Source: Alentia gelatinosa
Lineage: Eukaryota > Annelida > Polychaeta > Phyllodocida > Polynoidae
Assembly: GCA_950022655.1 (NCBI GenBank)
Contig: OX465579.1
Coordinates: forward strand, 40,899,950-40,963,949
Direction of reading: 5' to 3'
DNA length: 64,000 nucleotides
Each line of letters starts with the position of its first letter. Within the stretch, counting starts at the first letter, position 1. Position numbers and translations under genes: made by a program. The notes beneath the pieces are model-generated. The model was not told where the DNA came from and searched no databases. It saw only the letters and a list, made by a program, of their open reading frames with translations. This document shows positions 52,354-64,000 of this stretch, piece after piece.

Positions 52354-54704
52354 CCAGCTTGAACAATGGTGCCATTCTACGCTAATCCGCTGCCTGGTAT
52401 TCAGTGACATACACAACCTTGCCATTTTGTATTCAATTCAATGTTCTTTTAAAAGAATGACTTTTGATGGACACACAGAATGTGCTGTCAAATATATATA
52501 TATATATAACACATGTCTTTTGTGATGTGATGCGATACTGTGGTAAAAAAATTCCCAAATCTTAATGTTTAAACGGGAAGATATGAGTAGCATTCGGAGA
52601 TGACAGATTTGTTATTATGAATCGAATAGTGGATCGTATCTGTGAACTTTTATTTATGTGAACACGTGCACCAAACAAGTCCCTCAGTAATGCATCATTC
52701 CAACTACGGCTTATTGACGCTTTTTGAGTTGATTACGTCTATCTTTTTATGGATTATCTAATCACAATTCACCGACACCAATGGGATGGGATGTGCAATG
52801 AACAATGGAATCTCACATTTTTGTGGTCAGCTCTTTGTAGGATGATTCCAATGTATAGTTCAGACTTTGTTTGAAATATCACAAGCTCAATGTTTCGTTT
52901 ATTTATTATCATATTTCCGTTAGTAATAACTAGGCTTTTAAATCACACATGTTCACAGGGTCATTGTGAACCGATGTGCTTTTAATATAAACTGATATAG
53001 ATAATCACAGGGCGGAAATTGTGCTTGATCGGTAGGTGTTAGGAAAATAAAATGGTGAAGCTTAGTACTACCACTAGTGCTACACATATAGCTTTAACCC
53101 AAGTTCGAGAATTATTAAACCTTGTCAATCCAGCATACATTACTGATCGACTATCATGGAAGATTGAGTTTATGCAGTGGGAATTGATGTCACGATCAAC
53201 CTATAATTGCATTAACTTTCTTTTATACAAAGACAAAGCTTTGGCAAGTGATTGGCACATTTTCTATTGTTATGAATATATTTTTAAAGTAGGGCATATG
53301 CCTATTGGATTTGTCAAACCCGCATAAAAAAGGGTTGTGTGCCCATACTTCGTATCTGGAGCACCGCCAAGTAAACCTCTGCTTTAAAATGTTGCTGAAA
53401 AACCTTGTTACCTCTTTGTCTCAGAAAGTCGTCGACAATAATTTACGCATCTGGTGTACTCGCGTATGACTGTATGTATGTATGTCTGTATATATGTGTG
53501 ATTGGTACAGCACTATAAGATTGGGAAAAACTGTTAAGTTTACAGTGCCAGAAGTATGATGAAACGTATGTATAGAGGAGGGAGGGAGGGTAGAATACAA
53601 TAAGTATAGATAAAGCTACATGCATTTAAGGAAGATATTACAGCACTATAAGTATACAGAATCATCTATGTCATGAATGTTCCTGCAGTACTATAAATCT
53701 GAAAAAAAAACTACATATATTTAGGAGCAAGGGTACAGTACTATAAGTATAGACAGGCATGTCTTGAAAAGGGAGGGTACAGTACTATGGGATGAAGAAA
53801 CTGTATATATATTTATAAAGTGGAGATGGTTCAGGGTGAGAGATCCCAACGATTCATATTGAAGCGCTCTGTCATAACTGGGAAGTTACAATGTATGAAT
53901 TTGGGTGAATTGGCGATAGCATATCTAAGAAGACATTTGCTACACGCGTTTGCTGCTTTATTCATTTGTATTATTATTTAAAATGTTTCAGCAGACGAGG
54001 ACTAAATATTTACAACTTAATCAATACATGTTTTCATTGATACAACACTTACATACATCATGCCATGGTTTTGCAGCCTACTTTATGTGTTCACTTCTAG
54101 TGTACTTCTAGTGTAATTCTTGGTAACAAAAATTCATTGTGTTGTTATGATATACATTAAATGTACCTTTAAGTTTTTCTACATTATCACACATTGTGGT
54201 CAGAAGCTGTCTTTATTTTAGGTACATGTCATAAGCACAAGATATTTCTTTGGTATTGTGTATAATTTGGAAGTATCCCATTTATTAATGAAGGCACAGT
54301 ATGTTTAATATGAAACAATAATCATGGATACGCAATTAATTGTTGTTTTTTGAAAGTCCTGTGAGAACCATGTATTCGCTCATTGATAATGATTATTTAA
54401 AGTCAAGATCTATGCATGCAAGACACAACAGAATAAAATATGAAAAACAGTTACTTTTGTGATATTGGTTGTTACGTAAATGAGGCTATTCAGGCTCACT
54501 ATAGCATTCAATATTGAATTCTTTAACACCAAAGTTGCTTGTTTGATGTTTACTTACCTGCCGATCGATACTACAATCATATCCTTCTGTCAATGATACG
54601 GCGAGCCTCTTGACTAAAAAGCTGAATACATATAACATGACTATTTGTTTTTCCATCCAAGTTTTCACATTAATTACTGGACATGTATCCCATATCCCCT
54701 CCAC
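52354..54704. other. TBC 3' flank and intergenic
   Basis: Presumed 3'UTR and flank. AATAAA at 53046-53051 is one possible polyadenylation signal. A (TA)n tract lies at about 52492-52508. The 91-codon plus frame at 53052-53327 has no recognisable domain. At 53500-53800 the phrase ACAGTACTATAAGTATA recurs several times as a degenerate local repeat. Confidence 0.4.
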
Positions 54705-54895
54705 TCTCTTTCCATGTCTATGTGGTGTGGGAAGTAAAATAACTCTTACCTCGGTAAATGTGTAGGGGTGAAATTTCTACCTAAATTCATTACATAGATT
54801 CGATCACCACCCTCGTGGTGTAAAAGAACCTTGAGCAAGTCTGGTAAGAACCTGTAATGGTTAACTGGACGTTAAATCAACTCCATAATCAACTT
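54705..54895 (+). mobile_element. SINE body and tail fragment, copy 4
   Basis: CCATGTCTATGTGGTGTGGG and AAATGTGTAGGGGTGAAATT match the body of copies 1 and 3. The tail here is longer (CTGGTAAGAACCTGTAATGG, then CTGGACGTTAAATC) and may represent a subfamily. The tRNA part is absent. Confidence 0.7.
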
Positions 54896-56438
54896 GCATA
54901 TAAATGAACAAAGAACTGGGTCTAAAAAGAGTTTAAGAGGGAAGAGTTTGGAAAGACTGTGATTATTTCGACTGAGTCATTAATGTTTTGTCTTGAAGAA
55001 AGAGATGAATCTTTGGTTGTACGTTTATGGATGGTCAATTGTGTAAATATCTATCACCTGCAACAATTTACATCAACTGTAGGATAACCAAGACAGGAAA
55101 TCGGTGTAGAGATAGGGTAAAGTTAGCTTAAATGAGTTATCGGAATTATTGAGGATCAAATATTGAATCTAGTCCTGTCTTTCACCCTTGTACATCCTAT
55201 GATGAATACTGTTTGCTAAATTTGATTTGTGTGTATCTATATTTAATTTCTTGACTGGAAGAACGAATCTTGTATTCGACTTCAAGAAATAAAAACCTTT
55301 AAAAAAAAAAGAAAAAAGGTTGACCTATTTTTCCTTGTGTCCGTTTTTCACCAATGTTCACATTTTTCACATTGATGTTTACCACGCCAGACAAATAAAC
55401 CTCGTCTATTTTCCGGCAGTCCCCGTTTGGTCACTGTATTGCGCCCGCTCAGGATCATGTGGGGTATACTATAGGGGGGCCTACAATGCAATACACCACA
55501 TACGTGACAATTCAAATAGGTGTATATGGATACTCTTAACAACGTAACAACAGCTAGAAGCCGAGGAAACACATATCATAGTTGATGTAGGTTAAAGATT
55601 AAATCTTTTTTATTAAACGATAAATAATATATCTTGTTCGATCATGAAGATTAGAAGACACATGTACATCAGTGGCATTCTGCCAAATCAATATCTACCT
55701 CGGACTTTTGTAAATGTTTTATTTTACATTGGGATAACGTAATCATTGTTATTTAATAAATATTTACCAAACATAGATGATTAGTGAAAACCACAGGGTA
55801 ATCTGCATGTTATCATGGTGAGGAATAAACCCCTCCCCAAGTGTGCGCAGTAAAAACGGCACAGGGCTTTTCATTATATCATATACCACAATACCGTTAG
55901 GAGGGGTTAGTCAAACTAATATTAATACCAATCATAGTTCAATTCAAACATTAATCTATAGGTCTGATAAAACACTTAGTAACGACTAATTAAGACATAT
56001 GAATTGGGCACAGATACCGAAGACCCATTCAGGGAGAAATACAATGAGACACGAGTTGAAATAATTACGGACTTAGTTAAATGCAATTTGTAGGGTTCCT
56101 TCTGTGGTTTTGAAACACAAGCAAAATGGAAAGCAGTCACAGCCAATCGTCTTCGCATAAATTATGCTAATGACGACAGAGACGCTCACATATGGCGTCA
56201 TCAGACGCGCGTCCCTCCGGGGTTTGTAGGCTCGTCACTGGACACGCCAAAGGACATGTTGTCCGATCTGACGCGCTGAGACATGGTACTCCCAATACTG
56301 TTATAGAACATCACAGTTTCAGCCGCCACCAGACCACGCCTGGTGACAAAATGTTTTTATCTTTTAATTCAGTTTTTCCTGCATCTCTCATATCATAGAA
56401 CAGATGTACGGACATTGTTTATAGGCGGGCAGGTCGTG
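54896..56438. other. Intergenic and 3' flank of the CCP receptor gene
   Basis: No exon seen. On the minus strand an AATAAAA at about 55605-55612 could serve as the polyadenylation signal of the receptor gene, giving a 3'UTR of about 0.8 kb. Confidence 0.4.
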
Positions 56439-59400
56439 TCATAACGCTGTCTTCTGTGTAAGTCTGGCCAGTCTGTGTGAGTTCTGATCGCATGTGTTTC
56501 CGTTTAGTCCTTTGTGAGTCTGAGCAGAACTCCACGAGCCACCCGCTTCATCCGGCACCCTGTCCTCTTTGACTTGTCGCATGCACAGATCCTCCCCCTG
56601 ACGACCGTTCCGCTCCTGACCGGAGTTATTCGGCGGGGCATGCTGCGGCCCCCCGCCGAGCGCATGCATGGTATGCGGCTCTTCACACAAAATGGTCACA
56701 TGGTTATCGTGACCGTTCCCGATCACGTGACCATTGACATACACCTCCGGTTTGGGAGACTCAATCCTGGAAATATACCAAGCCGAATAAGTATTCTAGT
56801 GCGTGACGTAACTTAACATTGTACATTTCCACAAATTATATACATATATAGGATCATAAGGCTTTCATAAAAGTGGTTATAGTCTATGAAAGGGTATATT
56901 CTTGGAGAATAGAACATAGAAATCAACGAGCGTAACGGCTAAATCTTTAATACAACTCAGAATATTATTCATTGCTTTTCCTTTTTTTTGGTTTACTTTA
57001 TGGTGGCAACACTTATAATTAGCTTACATAATTGCTGATTCCTCCTTTGGTGACGAGTTACCTCTCACTTGATAGGCTCCCCGATTTCTTTGATGGAAAA
57101 ATATATAAAGTGTTATCCACTAACGAAAATAGATACAACCAATGGAATTTCATGGTAATGTCTTGCCCAATCCATCTCAGGTCCCTCTAGTATTTCATTT
57201 TTGTTTATTCAACCTGTTCTATCAGAATCTATAGATCTTCAACTGCAAGTATCCAAAACATGCCACAACCATTGTCCTTTTGTACATACCGTAACTATAC
57301 AAAGCATTTCTAAGAAATGTCTTATGAATAAAATATAGATTCTAGAACTAAAAGGGAATTATTGGAAAAAAGTTAAGGTATGTGTGTTATCGCACAATCC
57401 CAAGCAATGCACCATACTTATGTTAGGCTGAAGATTCCATCTCTACCCACCAGAGGGCGTTGGGAATAGGCCATACAGGCCAAACACGCCATAATCAATC
57501 CTAGATATCTCTATACAGATGAAATAGAATTCGCAGTTTCATGTTTATAACTAGATGGCATATCCTATTTTGTACGACTGTAAATGCATTTCATTTTTAT
57601 ATAACGAGCTATTCCCTTGAAAGGTAGAAGGGAAATGGGAGACCTATCCCACTGGTTCTACAGCATAGGCACCCAATATGAAAAGTGGAATTATACTAAT
57701 ATACAAGCAATTTCAGACATTAAGCGTGTTCCAGTTCCCTTGGACAATGATGTTATTCATTAGAGACTAAGACGGAGCTGCATCGAGATCCTTAGCCACT
57801 GAAATATGCTATGAGTTTTGCTTGTGGAGTAATATCACAAGGCAAATCCGAGTACGATTATGTAGCAAACAAAGGCAAATGGTGTACAAAATGTATTTTC
57901 TGTGGCTTACAGTGGAGTTTTCTTTTACGATACTTCATGGGCGTTGAGTACGAATTCCCAATGTCAAGTCCATGGGGAAAATACCAGTTCAGAAACTTAC
58001 CGTTTGAGTCTACAGAGAACGCACAAGGCGAAGATGAGAACGAGGAGAAGTATGGAGCCGATCACGATCCCGATGATAATCCCCAGTTTCTCAACTAGAG
58101 AAAAGAAATTGCACAAAGTTAATAAGAGTTATGACAGTAGAGACCTGTTATAACGTGTAATATCGTGAATAATTGGTTGTGATAAGATATGACTGATGCT
58201 CATCTTATTGTTAGCTTAGAGTACTCTGAGAATGTTCACCATTTCTGTATCACTTGTCTGAAGTTATGCCGGCTTTATATCATCAATATTTGCGGATGTA
58301 CCATTGCCTTACTTAAAGTCTCGCCCCTAACGTATAGCGTTGCAGACAAAACTTGTAGCCGAACAGATAATGGCAAATTATTTCAGGTTTCCTTATTAAT
58401 CATTGGCCTGCAATCAGGCTGTTACGAGTTTGAAGTTAACTGAGAATAAACTTTATGCCATATTGCCGAAGTAATATGATATTTAGCTTAAAGCATAATG
58501 ATGGAAGTATATAATTTTACACATTTTTGTGATTTGATGCGCCATAACACCTTACAAATATAAACACCTGACATGAAAATCCCATTGAAGTTCCCTAAGG
58601 TTACATAAAAATCCTTACTTTAAGGCATATCATCATGAGATAATAATGCATTGCATGCCCGTTTACATACCTGACATATGTTGACTGCTTCTCGGGCTTG
58701 GAGAACTCACGGGGGTGGGTGAGGTTTCAAGTGTAGATGATGCTATGGAGACCAGAAGATAACACTTAGAGACAGAGTGTGACCTAATTAGATATATGGT
58801 GTGACCTAATTAGATACATAGAATAACCTAATTACTCTCCGTGTAGATAGCCTCTGGGATAATACATCCTCTTTAAATTCGCTTTTACTTATGCACTTAA
58901 TCCACATTTCGGAGGAAATAATATAACACATATTTGATCAAACAATATTTCTTTATTATGACGACGTGTCTCTGAGTATCTTCGATATAGATAAAATAAC
59001 CTCCATTAACCCAAAGTGATTTTGCCTATTTGCCTTGCTCAAAAGGACATTTGTGTAAACTACTCACAGAATGTCAATTCTTAGACATTTCTTGGAAAGG
59101 CAGGTACGCGACGCGATGCCTTCAACAAATCCGGAATGGCCTATATCCCAAATAATGGCCATTTATATATTCTGTCATACTGCCTATTATTCTAGATTCC
59201 AGAAATCCCTCGACAATTTATTTAAATCATTATTTATTTTAATCATCACCTTTCAGGAGAACAACAGATAGCATCAAAGTTGGCAAGTATTTAACCCTCT
59301 ATTAGTCTCGATACTGAGCTTTGTGGGTCCTGGCACATGGCAAGGTATATATACGTACGGGATAAGTAATGAGAGATATACTTGTATCAGATACAGGACA

Positions 59401-62400
59401 GAGATACAGGCAGACGTAGACAGACACATAGATGGGGAAGGAAGTAGTATGTCCCTTACTAGTAGGTCTATGCGTCGGCGTCGTATTAATGGAGACGGCT
59501 CGTGACGTCCGCGACGTCCGCGACGTTACCAGCGTCGTGCCCTCTCCCGACGTGACAATCTCCTCACTGGTCCCGATGTCACTGTCCTCTGACGTCACCG
59601 CGTCTGTAGTAGGCTTTATTGACGTCACTTCCGGCGTGGAGACGGCGGGTAACGGGTGTGTGGTCATTGATGGGATGCGAATGGAGGAGCCCGAGGATAC
59701 AGCCGTGCTCGTAGCAGACAGGGGTCCTTCCGTGGATCCCTCAGAGGATATGTGCAGCAATGGCGCTGATGTAGATGTAGGTGATTCTGACGGAGACGTC
59801 CTAATGATGTATGTTGTCATGGATGAGGCGGTGGTATCTGAGGGTGAAGTTGTGAAGCTGTCGTCGAGAGATGATGATGTCAAATGAGCTGGGCTTGTGG
59901 TGAAGTCATCAGAGGTCGTTTGGGATAAAGTTGTCACCTCTGGTGGAAGTTCTACAAAATAATGTGTGTTTATATATATGTTATACTAGCGACTTCGTTG
60001 CGAGAACCTTAGTAGAGAGATATATGTATGTACACGTATGTATGTACTCTGTGGTCTATGGGCACGCTATCTGGTGGAATTTGGCCACATTACAAACTTG
60101 GTCTGGCACCAGAGCAAACGCCAGGGACAGATCATGAATATTCATATAGTCGGTGGGGGCCCAAGTTCTGATAGACGCCCGTATGTTCGATTTCAGCTTG
60201 ATTTAGGGACCAGCGGAAGTTGTGCCATTGCAAAATTGCAGAGGCTGTCACACAGAGGCTGTCACACAGAAGCGACAGATTCATCGCGAGTCAATAAAAA
60301 GTCATAAACGGCCGGCGAGGGTCATAAAAATGGGGCCGCCTGTCGCACCGGTGGGGCCGGGCTTGCGCGTCTGTGCGATCGTGTGCGATGCGATGGATTC
60401 ATCGCATCGCACATCTTGAAATGTTCATGATGTGTTACGGATTCATAGCATGGGCCTCCAATCTTATTCAAATATAACTCTAGTTATATCTATATTTTTT
60501 AGATGTTGGGATATATAGAGGGGTTAAACCTCATAGCTTTGCATCAACATATCGAGTCCACACATAATATCAAGGTGAGTTTTCTGGTATATTTCAACAT
60601 TACAATGTTATCCCTTTATTCTACAAGGATACCAGTTGGGTAACAAAAAAAAATGGGCGGAACTGGTTACCATGTGTGTGAGAGGCTCAGATAATATTTC
60701 CTTTGTATTGGACTAGGATAAAGAATTTTTCAAAAGAAAATAATAAATCATTGTGTACTGTTGACAGAATTATTTTACCATAGGAACCGCCAAATACACT
60801 GCGACGAATCCATCGCAGCTGTGGGGCATACCCTGGATTTCCCTTGCAATTGAGTGCGATGAATCCATCGCAATAGGGATCATAAACCTCGCCGAGGGGC
60901 GTTTATGGGGCTATAAAACATGTGCGACCATCGCATTGCACCCGTGGGGCCGGGCCTTACTGCCTATGAGGGTTATGTGCATCGAACCTTGCATTTTTCC
61001 ACGAGGTTTATCTCAAACATTTAGTGCACACTAAAACTTTTTGTTCTCAAGTAGGGAATTCTCATTAGTCTTATCCGGAGATAGTTTATCGGGATCAGGC
61101 TGGAAAGAGATAGATGTAAAAGCGGCGAGAATATATATGAATCAAATGAAAGAAAGCGAATGTTCTGCACCATTTTCGAAAGACTTTCTACATACCTGTA
61201 CAAGGAGATATGGCTCCAGTCCAGCTAGCATTCACTGCACACTTGAACGAGGTATTGAATCTTGAACTGTAGCCTACGTCACACACGTACGTCACAACCT
61301 CCCATAACAGAGTACTGTTGTATTGTGGGTAGGCGTGAGGCAATAATGGAGGAGACCCGCAATCTGTTACTGAAATGTACATAAAAGATAGCCTTGACAT
61401 TTTATGCAAGCATATCATTCTTTATCCTACCCCCAATATAAAATCCCATAGGCTTAACATTGGGTTTCCGTATGCCACGCTGACTGGCATACGGATTTTT
61501 ATATGCCACTAGTGGCATACAGCATTGTTATCACGTAATATTCCAAAGTCGAGGAGATAGGGTAGGATAAAATCAAAACCTGATTCGTTTTAATCTTGGC
61601 CACCGCATTCCACTCCTGAAGTTTTGGCTCCGGACTTCACTCGGCTTCGCCTCATGAAGTCACTTTGCCAAACTCCAGTCGTGGAATACGGTGGCCAAGA
61701 TTAAACCTCATCAAGTTTTACGATAATTCTTCCAATAACAAGAGCTCAAAGTAGCAAAAGTATGTTTGACCTGGATCAGGGCACGTCAGGATATTTTCAT
61801 TAAGGAGATCAAACAATACAATGATGAACTACTCCTCATTATCGTACTACAGTTTCCGAAATACTTAGAATGATTTTCAAGCGGTTGTCTTAGAAATTGA
61901 TCCAAGCATCAACAGTGTAGAAAATTATGTTATACTTCCTCCAGGTATTTGATACTTGTATTTCCCTTCTCATCCATTGCATATAGTTATGTTATATAAT
62001 GTAATCGACAGTATACATAACCCATTCTACCATCTGTACCTTAACTAGGTTAACTAGGAGTCGCATTTGTACATAGGGGAGATTTGTACATAGGGGCATT
62101 GATATCGTTTCATATCATCATCTTGAATATAACATGCGTGAATGCATGCACGGAAACATGCATCAATGATCCTTACTTAAACACTGCGGGACTGGTGAGG
62201 TCCAGAAGCCTTGGTCACTGCACAATGTGTCACTACTGCCGTTAAGGTTATAGCCCAGCCTACAGGAGTAAGAGATGGTCGTCCCTGCTGGGTAGTCCGT
62301 GACGTCGGCTGGCGTTGCAGTGCCGTCCAGTGGCATACCCGGATGCTTACATACGATACCTGAGCAGTAAAGGTAGCGCAATTTGTCAGATTGGCAGTCG

Positions 62401-62899
62401 CAATAATTTAGCGAATTCTCAACCTGCATAACATATCTAGTCATATACCTCACTGCGAGGTTAATATAAACGTTTAGACACATGTTTAGGAAGTGGCATT
62501 AGAGTCAGACATGCTTATTTACATTTACGAAGGGGTATAATGGAAACTGACTTGGTTGCTTGTTTACTGTCTCCCATTTCGCAGTCCGACTTGGTTACGC
62601 ATACTGACACTATGTCATTAGGGAGTCAATCCCTGTTGCTTATATTTAGACTATAGCATTAGGGAGACAGACATGGTTATTTATGTTAACACTGTGGCTT
62701 TTAGGAGACAGGCTTAATTACTTACGTTTGCACTGTGGTTGAACACCAGTCCACGTGGCATTTGGCAGGCAGGTCCGGGCAGCTGAACCCATCATTCGAA
62801 AGCCCTTGATACATGTGTAGTTCGCCATGCTGCCCACCCTAGTGCCTGAGTGGAGGACTTCGCCATTAGGAATGGTCGGCAGTGACTCACACAGCACCA
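56439..62899 (-). CDS. CCP/sushi-domain type I membrane receptor, 3' part of gene
   Basis: Six minus-strand exons join in phase: 62899-62726, 62359-62177, 61369-61196 (one CCP each), 59951-59460 (stalk), 58094-58001 (membrane) and 56766-56439 (tail, ending in a stop). Each CCP exon has four cysteines, the conserved Trp and phase-1 borders, as in complement regulators and other CCP proteins. N-glycosylation sites include NYT, NGS, NST, NTS and two NAS/NAT sites. The 164-residue stalk is Ser/Thr-rich and mucin-like. The helix GIIIGIVIGSILLLVLIF is followed by CRLKR, a stop-transfer signal. The tail of about 110 residues has EVYVNG, a YxN motif able to bind Grb2-type SH2 domains if phosphorylated, and ends KTAL, a class I PDZ ligand. 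Upstream exons lie beyond the right edge; AAGTGAGT at 63993-64000 may be the next donor. The ligand is unknown. Confidence 0.87.
58737..59302. other. Receptor intron between stalk and membrane exons
   Basis: AT-rich. A direct duplication of TGTGACCTAATTAGATA lies at about 58778 and 58799. No other feature seen. Confidence 0.4.
60210..60960. repeat. CpG-rich palindrome block in a receptor intron
   Basis: Contains GTGCGATGCGATG-GATT-CATCGCATCGCAC (60383-60412), TGCGATG-AATC-CATCGCA (60855-60872), and imperfect relatives at 60272-60287 and 60798-60818. GTGGGGCCGGGC occurs near both clusters (about 60350 and 60943), as do CATAAAC and CGCCG-type phrases. It looks like two related modules separated by about 360 bp of AT-rich sequence. 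It is compositionally unlike the rest of the intron. Confidence 0.7.
61428..61735. repeat. CTCGGCTTCGCCTC hairpin repeat, copy 3
   Basis: Closest in sequence to the copy at 50745. It has three hairpins in series: CCGTATGCCA with TGGCATACGG, the palindrome ATGCCACTAGTGGCAT, and a long hairpin from AATCTTGGCCACCGCATTCC to GGAATACGGTGGCCAAGATT with apex ACTCGGCTTCGCCTC at 61639-61653. It lies in the intron between CCP exons 2 and 3. Confidence 0.87.
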
Positions 62900-64000
62900 C
62901 TGAGGACAGAAGAAGACAGACGTTTTAGTCATGATCGCTCTTTTAAAATCGGTAGCATTCCACCAATACACTTGTTACTTTAGAAGAAAATGTAAATCAT
63001 GTTGATTTTTTTAATGCGGGGCGGGTGGGGGGCATACCTCTGAAGATAAGCAGGGGTCTAGCTGCGAAGCCCCTCCTGGGTCTTTAGGGGGTCCCGATAT
63101 CCGGGAGCACTTAGATGTTATATAATAAGAGAAAACGGAGTTACTGTGTGGATGGCCGTTCGAGGTCTTTTGTATCACATTAAATATGTCCCCTTGCCTC
63201 CGGCGTCGGAACGTATCTATGGTACAGAAGGCTGAGAAAATATCATCCCTATGGAGTCATCCACTACGGTTTCTTATTATAAACCTAAAATTGCTGAAAA
63301 TGCCATTTTATTCACTTACAGTGTCATCACTTCATAGCCGATTTCCTTCGTACCAGTAAGCCCGAACACTATTTATACTGCACCCCTAGGTGTGGGTAGT
63401 ATTTCCTAGACATTCGGGCATAGGTATACTAGTGTAGCAGTTGCCGGGTTGGGTTATTTATGCACCTGGCCTTGATGGTCAATCTAACCTAACTTTGGTT
63501 AACAGCTACCCCTGTGATTTGCTGAATCACTGGTTGGTTCGGTTGGAAAGAACCAGGGAATTTTCTATACTCACACCATGACAAGATAAGATACAAGTTA
63601 AATAAACAATAGTTTATTTAACACAGTTTACTTAACACAGAGATTGCTTAGTAAGCTTCTCTGTCGAGAAGCACTTACGTACACGGGCCCAGCCATGTCT
63701 TTTGACGAGAAAGCCGTAAACCACCACTCGATCGCCACAATAATATACAAGCTGTACCCTGTGTGCTGTTTGATATATGAAATTATTCTCCTAGGACTGT
63801 CCGCCTTAGATAGATATGGATTGTCCTTTCAAAGGACAGGGAGAAGGACGGAGACTTGAAATGTACTTCCAGGCCATTTGGTAAAGCTGCCATTGCCCTA
63901 TCTGGATCCTGATAACTATCCTTTTGGAAGGGCATCTCAATAGGTGTCCTTTACAAAGCTGGTAGCCTAACTAACAACTATATAATCAATGTACTCACTT
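62900..64000. other. Probable upstream intron of the CCP receptor
   Basis: No CCP-like exon was found on the minus strand. A decayed hairpin repeat lies at 63110-63300. The last bases read AAGTGAGTAC on the minus strand, a plausible splice donor for an exon just outside the window. Confidence 0.45.
63110..63300. repeat. Decayed third member of the TGCC-GGCA hairpin family
   Basis: The outer arms TATAATAAGAGAAAACGG and CCGTAGTGGATGACTCC, read on opposite strands, and the centre CTTGCCTCCGGCGTC match the layout of the hairpins at 49.5-49.99 kb. Inner stem pairing is weaker. Confidence 0.5.

Noticed and set aside
53052..53327. 91-codon plus-strand frame
   Set aside because: No domain, no splice context, and it starts directly after a possible polyadenylation signal of the TBC gene.
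56514..56816. 100-codon plus-strand frame
   Set aside because: Antisense of the receptor tail exon, which joins in phase to the membrane exon.
59432..59887. 151-codon plus-strand frame, Val/Asp/Ser-rich
   Set aside because: Antisense of the Ser/Thr-rich stalk exon of the CCP receptor, which has correct splice sites and phase.

Overview
This is animal nuclear DNA: multi-exon genes with GT-AG introns, much non-coding sequence, and many retroelements, SINEs and small DNA transposons. The gene set (kinesin-13, a TBC Rab-GAP, a CCP/sushi receptor, a DUF1761-like protein) together with Penelope-like, Ty3/gypsy and Ty1/copia remnants and tRNA-derived SINEs suits an invertebrate, perhaps marine. The phylum cannot be fixed from the sequence alone.

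Layout. (1) 1-9.5 kb: the 5' end of a kinesin-13 (KIF2) gene on the minus strand. Four coding exons are visible (9198 down to 4060) and the motor domain lies beyond the left edge. Its introns hold Penelope-like debris. (2) 9.8-10.7 kb: a tandem repeat with a 205-bp period. (3) 12.3-17.35 kb: a complete but defective Ty3/gypsy retrotransposon on the minus strand, with 163-bp LTRs, a 5-bp target duplication, PBS, PPT, a UGA in readthrough context between gag and pol, and a TTAA-flanked MITE inside the RT. (4) 17.4-28 kb: no confident gene; minisatellites, mixed gypsy-like/copia relics and several MITE or hairpin repeat families. (5) 28.7-30.7 kb: a two-exon DUF1761-like membrane protein on the plus strand. 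(6) 31-35.4 kb: repeats and two orphan candidate exons. (7) 35.49-52.35 kb: a TBC-domain Rab-GAP on the plus strand. All 13 coding exons were assembled with consistent phases (524 residues); the introns carry SINEs, a TTAA MITE and a tandem pair of hairpins. (8) 56.4-64 kb: the 3' part of a minus-strand receptor gene with three CCP domains, a Ser/Thr-rich stalk, one transmembrane helix and a cytoplasmic tail. Its upstream exons lie beyond the right edge.

The host genes are conserved housekeeping or surface genes and do not form one pathway. The most unusual content is in the repeats. There are hairpin elements whose stems differ between copies while staying self-complementary, MITE families whose ends are arrays of short palindromic units, and transposons nested precisely enough that the pre-insertion reading frame can be followed across them. 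Exon boundaries were read by eye from splice motifs and codon phase. No alignment or transcript evidence was available.
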